Source: Pseudoalteromonas luteoviolacea S2607
Lineage (GTDB): Bacteria; Pseudomonadota; Gammaproteobacteria; Enterobacterales; Alteromonadaceae
Length of the DNA stretch: 64,000 nt
Assembly (NCBI RefSeq): GCF_001625575.1
Contig: NZ_AUXV01000073.1
Location: forward strand, 62,001 to 126,000
Reading direction: 5' to 3'
Positions 60,137 through 64,000 of this stretch are shown piece after piece. The first letter of the stretch is position 1, and every line of letters starts with the position of its first letter. Below the pieces are notes generated by a model. The model was not told where the DNA came from and made no database searches. It saw nothing but the letters and a program-made list of their open reading frames with translations. A program made the translations under genes and the position numbers.

Positions 60137-61792
60137 CTATTTTTTCTTCCATTTAGCATTATCAGGAAGAGATTTAGCGGGTACTTTCACCTGAATAAGA
60201 GAAGGCGTATTGGCATTTTCCAGCGCGCCTAAAATGGCCTCATTTAGGTCTTCATAGGTATTAACCTGCCAAGCTTTACAGCCAAATACATCCGCAAGTT
60301 TACAGTAATCCCATTGATGTAAAATACAAGAATCAAAAAACGGTTGGTCACTGGAGAAGATTTCTGCATTGTATAACCATTGCTCTACACCATATACGCC
60401 ATTGTCCATTACAAAAATAATTGGGTTGAGGCCAAACCGTGTCTGCGTCGACAAGCATTGTGGTGTCATTTGAAAACCTCCATCACCGGTAAATATAAAC
60501 ACGCGTTGATGATCTTGCTTAGCTAAACTCATTCCTGTCGCAGCAGGGCCTATATACCCGATGGAAGAATAAGTAGGCTGCGCAACAAAGCCCCTTGGTG
60601 TTCCGACTTTTAGTAGCAAGCTGCCAAAAAAGTTAAGGCTTGCATCGCTACCAATTAAGACGTTGTCGCTAATGTACTCTTTGCTTTGAATGAAGTCGTA
60701 AAAGCCTTGATAAGAAATATCACCCGAAAAGTTCTGACAGGGCTGTGCCGAAGGCTCTGGAATAGCACAAGGTGATGCGCAGTTAATGGTTTGATTGGTC
60801 AACGCGTCCATAAAGTCATTTAATGGAACTTGAGGAACAAAATAAGTGCCTAGTTTAACGGTATCCCAGGCTATTAAAGCGGTTTTATCATAGTCTACGC
60901 TTTGGCCTAGCGAGTTAATATCCGATAGCCAGACACCCAACCCAAGAATAAAATCAGATTCCTTGACCAAAGCTTGTGTCACGTCCGATGAAGCCTGCCC
61001 ATCAAAAACTCCTGCAAATAGTGGGTCGTTTTCTGAGAATACGGCTTTACTGATAAGCTCGGTTACATAAGGCAGATTTAATTTTCTGATTAAAGCATTG
61101 GCTTGGTCATGTAGCCCCATTCGGTCGACTTCTGCGCCTAACCAGACGATTGGACGCTCAGCTGCTTCTAACGCTTGTTTAATTTTTGCGATAGATTGCT
61201 CTACACCCTGTTCAGAGGGGATGGGTTTTAATGGCTGCAATTGGCCCATAGGCTTTGAACACGGTTGCTGTACCATGTCTTCTAACAGCTCGATGTATGC
61301 TGGGCGCTTTTGAGAAATACACTGAGTCAAAGCGTAATCAATTAATTGTGGCGCAAGTTCTGGCGCATCGATTTTAATGGCTGCGGCGGTGATGTTTTTA
61401 TAAATATTTAAGTCTGTCTCACCGTCGATCATATGGTGATATGTAAATCCGGTCTGTTGGGCTGTCAGACGTTTTTGAACGCTTGGTGCGCCGTTAATCA
61501 CCACCACGGGTACTCTTTCAGCATAAGAGGCTGCGACCGCATTCACTGCGCTGAGTGTGCCAGCAGAATATGTGAAACACATGGCACCAATGCCATTTAG
61601 TCTTGCATAACCGTCGGTTGCATAGCCCGCATTTAGCTCGTTTACTTCTTCTACTAGCTCGATACTACTGGGCTCAATATGTTTATTGATCCACTCAATG
61701 GTGTAATCTCCGGCAATGGAGAAAAGGTGTCTCAGGCCAAGTTGCTCAAGTCTTTCGGTGAGGTATTGTCCTACAGTATATTGTGTATCCAT
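60137..61792 (-). CDS. Thiamine-diphosphate decarboxylase (pyruvate/indolepyruvate decarboxylase family)
   Basis: 551 aa. Catalytic Glu in EEVNELNAGYATDGYAR (about residue 50). The HH pair in TGFTYHHMIDGETD (about 113-114) is typical of pyruvate and indolepyruvate decarboxylases. TPP/Mg motif FTGDGGFQMTPQCLSTQTRF...VMDNGVYG is complete. Decarboxylates a 2-keto acid to an aldehyde. Pyruvate, phenylpyruvate and indolepyruvate are all possible. The next gene, 31 bp upstream, encodes an MBL-fold protein on the same strand. Confidence 0.88.
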   Translation of the reverse strand: MDTQYTVGQYLTERLEQLGLRHLFSIAGDYTIEWINKHIEPSSIELVEEVNELNAGYATDGYARLNGIGAMCFTYSAGTLSAVNAVAASYAERVPVVVINGAPSVQKRLTAQQTGFTYHHMIDGETDLNIYKNITAAAIKIDAPELAPQLIDYALTQCISQKRPAYIELLEDMVQQPCSKPMGQLQPLKPIPSEQGVEQSIAKIKQALEAAERPIVWLGAEVDRMGLHDQANALIRKLNLPYVTELISKAVFSENDPLFAGVFDGQASSDVTQALVKESDFILGLGVWLSDINSLGQSVDYDKTALIAWDTVKLGTYFVPQVPLNDFMDALTNQTINCASPCAIPEPSAQPCQNFSGDISYQGFYDFIQSKEYISDNVLIGSDASLNFFGSLLLKVGTPRGFVAQPTYSSIGYIGPAATGMSLAKQDHQRVFIFTGDGGFQMTPQCLSTQTRFGLNPIIFVMDNGVYGVEQWLYNAEIFSSDQPFFDSCILHQWDYCKLADVFGCKAWQVNTYEDLNEAILGALENANTPSLIQVKVPAKSLPDNAKWKKK

Positions 61793-61823
61793 GCTGTTCT
61801 ACCTATGTATTTAGTCAATGAAA

Positions 61824-62654
61824 TTAAAATTCGCTCGCGCCATCAAACAGTCTGGGCAGGTAAATATCGAAAATTGCAGGGCATTGTCGAGTCGGAAATT
61901 TTTGCAGCATAAACTGTTTAAACTCCTGATTTTTTAAACCATCATCAATCGCTTGTTTTGCCGCAATTAAATACTTCAGGTTTTCTGTGACTTCTTTTTT
62001 ATCCGCGGGCGCGCCGTGACCGGGTAAGAATACTTCGTAATCTGATGTCAGCATGTCCTCATACTGTTCCATCCAGTGGTCTAGATATTTAGTGAGATAC
62101 AAATGTGTTCCACTATAGATAAGATCTTGGGCGATAAACACGCCCAGCTCAGGGAGCTTGAGTGTAATGCCGTAGTCAATTTCAGTATCGATGACGCGTT
62201 CAATAACGTATTGCACACCGTCGATATATTCGACACCTGGGCTGACAGGGTTTTGAGGTATGACAACTTTATCAGGCGCTAGGTCACCAAGTTTACCCAT
62301 ATGGTCTTCGCGAGAAGCCTCACCATGCTCTTTCAGAAAATCAATGGTTTCTGGCAAAGTGTAGATCTCAACATCTGCAAAGGCATCACCTAATCCAAAC
62401 CAGTGATCAGGGTGTCTATGAGACAGATATAGCCGTGCTATGGGTTTCTTTAGATTGTCAGCATACTCCCTAAATTTTTGCGCATAAGGTTTTAAAAACT
62501 GACCATCAATCAGGACCAGCACATTTTTACTCTCAATAATGTGCGTTGCATTGGCAATATTATCCCCTTCGTAGGATGAGATGAAGGTGTGTATACGAAC
62601 ATCGCCGCAATGTTTTACGACTATCTTTATGGGGTTGGTGATCGGTATATTCAT
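61824..62654 (-). CDS. MBL-fold metallo-hydrolase
   Basis: 276 aa. Metal ligands LSHRHPDHWFGLG (HxHxDH), a following Asp in GVFIAQDLIYSG, and His in FLPGHGAPADKKEV. Cytosolic, no signal peptide. The acting substrate is unknown; related proteins are glyoxalase II-like or lactonase-like. Directly upstream of the TPP decarboxylase, so probably one transcription unit that handles an aldehyde, thioester or lactone (inference). Confidence 0.85.
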   Translation of the reverse strand: MNIPITNPIKIVVKHCGDVRIHTFISSYEGDNIANATHIIESKNVLVLIDGQFLKPYAQKFREYADNLKKPIARLYLSHRHPDHWFGLGDAFADVEIYTLPETIDFLKEHGEASREDHMGKLGDLAPDKVVIPQNPVSPGVEYIDGVQYVIERVIDTEIDYGITLKLPELGVFIAQDLIYSGTHLYLTKYLDHWMEQYEDMLTSDYEVFLPGHGAPADKKEVTENLKYLIAAKQAIDDGLKNQEFKQFMLQKFPTRQCPAIFDIYLPRLFDGASEF

Positions 62655-62991
62655 AACAATTACTCACGGTTTGTCTATGGTAGGGGGGTGTCGATAATAC
62701 AAAGGTATTTCAGGCGCTGTGGCCAACATGCGTAATTGCATGCTTCGAAGTATGGCAATAAACTGGAGGCCAACTCGTAGATGAATGTAGGTGTTAAGCA
62801 CACGTGCTTATGCGCTTGAAAAAAAGTGTTACATACAGCCAACTTACCTTGTAAAGAAATATCCATTTATATATCCATCTCGACTGTTAGCTCGAAAGGA
62901 AATCACCTAAACGTCAGGTCTAACAACGATTAGCTTTTGGCTAGATAATTACTAAGAGTATTTGCCCCGCACACTGCGGGGCACGCGTTGC
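62655..62991. other. Intergenic gap
   Basis: About 340 bp between two minus-strand genes. A 63-aa open frame (62675-62866) lacks a ribosome binding site and looks non-coding. It contains the MBL gene promoter. Confidence 0.45.
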
Positions 62992-64000
62992 TTATTGTTT
63001 TATGGCATTGCGCAGGTCAATTGCAATGGCCACTGAAACATAACTCCAAGTTAAATCGTTCGCACTGGTCATGTAGCCGTCATAACGACTAAATTGCTCT
63101 GCAAGAGAAGTATTTTCGCCACAATGAATCTGTATACGGCGTAAATATGCATCGCCGAGTGTTTTAAGACCTTGCACAATGGCTTTGAAGGTTTTAGTCC
63201 GGCTGCTAAAACACTCCCCGATTTCAAGCGTGATGTTTGGGTCTTCGTAAGAGAGTGCCAAGCTGAGTTGATTGATATTGTACTGGTTTATTTCAATGCT
63301 CTTTTGTTCTGTAAACAAGGTGGATGCTTTGTAGCAAACACTACTCAAAGAGGCTGTACATAAAAACCATGGATTACCTTGGCTGAGCGGAGCACTGCCC
63401 GCATATTTGTCTTCTGGATAGCGGCCAATTCCCGGTGCGACTGGGTCGCCCGTGGTGGTTTCCTCAATGGCATTAATTGGGTATAGCGGGTCAAATGCTT
63501 GATGTAATGCGTACGCAGTTGCTAGCACTTTATCTTCATGGGGATTTAAAAATGGATGAGAATCAGATAAAGCCTGACAAATACCCAGCGTAGTTGCGAC
63601 ATCTAAATTTGAGCCTTTGTAATCTAGCCCTCCTACACGGTTCAATGTCGACACATAGTAACCTTTGTCTTCATCCCAAAAGTCAGCCATCGCTTGTTCG
63701 ATATTAGCGGCTTGGGCGTTGTAATAATCTGCTGCGCCTTTATCGTTCAGTTTAACGGCGAGATCTGCGCCTTCACGTAGTGCAGTACGTTGCAACATGC
63801 GCGTGTAAAAATGCGTGCCGTCGACTTCTTCCCAAAGGTCAAAGCATGGGTCTTGCCAATGATTGGCAACAAAATCTAAATCTGCTTTTATCATACTGAA
63901 AGAGGGCTCTTTGCCATCATAGAGCGTGCCCGTTACATATTCTTTCTCACCATTTGCCAGCAAGATATTTGCCCAGCGAGTAATGGTGAGCGCGCGCTGC
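62992..64000 (-). CDS. GH15 glucan 1,4-alpha-glucosidase (glucoamylase), C-terminal part
   Basis: Open to the right edge of the window (codons QRALTITRW... precede the in-frame TTG at 63963), so the N-terminus is missing. Catalytic Glu in CFDLWEEVDGTHFYTRML (general acid), RYPEDKYAG...GNPWFLCTASL, and the terminal AEQFSRYDGYMTSANDLTWSY carrying the second catalytic region. The (alpha/alpha)6-barrel enzyme releases glucose from the non-reducing ends of starch or maltodextrins. About 335 residues are visible. Confidence 0.93.
   Translation of the reverse strand, partial: QRALTITRWANILLANGEKEYVTGTLYDGKEPSFSMIKADLDFVANHWQDPCFDLWEEVDGTHFYTRMLQRTALREGADLAVKLNDKGAADYYNAQAANIEQAMADFWDEDKGYYVSTLNRVGGLDYKGSNLDVATTLGICQALSDSHPFLNPHEDKVLATAYALHQAFDPLYPINAIEETTTGDPVAPGIGRYPEDKYAGSAPLSQGNPWFLCTASLSSVCYKASTLFTEQKSIEINQYNINQLSLALSYEDPNITLEIGECFSSRTKTFKAIVQGLKTLGDAYLRRIQIHCGENTSLAEQFSRYDGYMTSANDLTWSYVSVAIAIDLRNAIKQ

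Noticed and set aside
62675..62866. 63-aa minus-strand ORF
   Set aside because: No ribosome binding site; composition unlike a protein; occupies the MBL gene's upstream region.
1..64000. CRISPR arrays, tRNA or rRNA genes
   Set aside because: No regularly spaced repeats, and no cloverleaf or rRNA-like sequence was noticed on reading. A tRNAscan/Infernal run would settle this.

Overview
The window is about 64 kb of chromosome from a marine gammaproteobacterium, most likely Pseudoalteromonas or a close Alteromonadales relative. This is inferred from moderate-to-low GC, the gene order yciB-trp-rnm-yciO-scpAB-rluB-yciK-sohB, a fused TrpCF next to separate TrpG and TrpE, a VolA/Pla-1-type lipoprotein lipase, a PepSY-PhoP-PhoQ cluster and TonB-dependent receptors. 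I saw no rRNA, tRNA, CRISPR array, integrase or intact insertion sequence.

Layout. 1-1.8 kb: 3' end of acnB and its terminator. 2.1-8 kb: an AT-rich accessory stretch of orphan genes (a 59-aa plus 554-aa pair, a 168-aa protein, a secreted 275-aa protein) and a decayed secreted-protein pseudogene at 7.3-7.8 kb. 8-15.3 kb: a PTS-EIIC/EAL fusion, a coiled-coil membrane protein, a fatty-acid-hydroxylase operon, a TetR repressor with three matching operators, and a secreted fibrinogen-like protein. 15.3-24.9 kb: a PSD-like decarboxylase, yfcH, an AI-2E-family permease, PepSY-phoP-phoQ-LprI-like, yciI, an NSS transporter, a CPBP protein and yciB. 25-32 kb: HU and the complete trp operon (trpE-G-D-CF-B-A), preceded by what reads as two tandem attenuators. 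Each has its own leader peptide with three consecutive Trp codons and its own terminator. 32-41 kb: conserved housekeeping genes (rnm, yciO, scpA, scpB, rluB, yciK, sohB) with the lipase gene inserted.

41-45 kb: a degenerate methyltransferase-like protein, a Tat-exported PhoX-like lipoprotein, a Zur-type regulator under a perfect 15-bp Zur-box palindrome, and a dihydroorotase paralogue with an altered metal site (HxH to QxH). 45-50 kb: a small outer-membrane barrel and a 1032-aa orphan between AT-rich gaps. 50-57 kb: a BASS transporter, a TonB receptor, a CodB-type permease and a RhlE helicase. 57-64 kb: small unknowns, a secreted LRR protein, a TPP-dependent decarboxylase, an MBL-fold hydrolase and the 3' end of a GH15 glucoamylase.

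The most notable features are regulatory: the double trp attenuator, the TetR operator triad that can be read directly together with two promoters, and the Zur operator overlapping the promoter of its own gene. Family calls come from motif recognition only; no database search was run.
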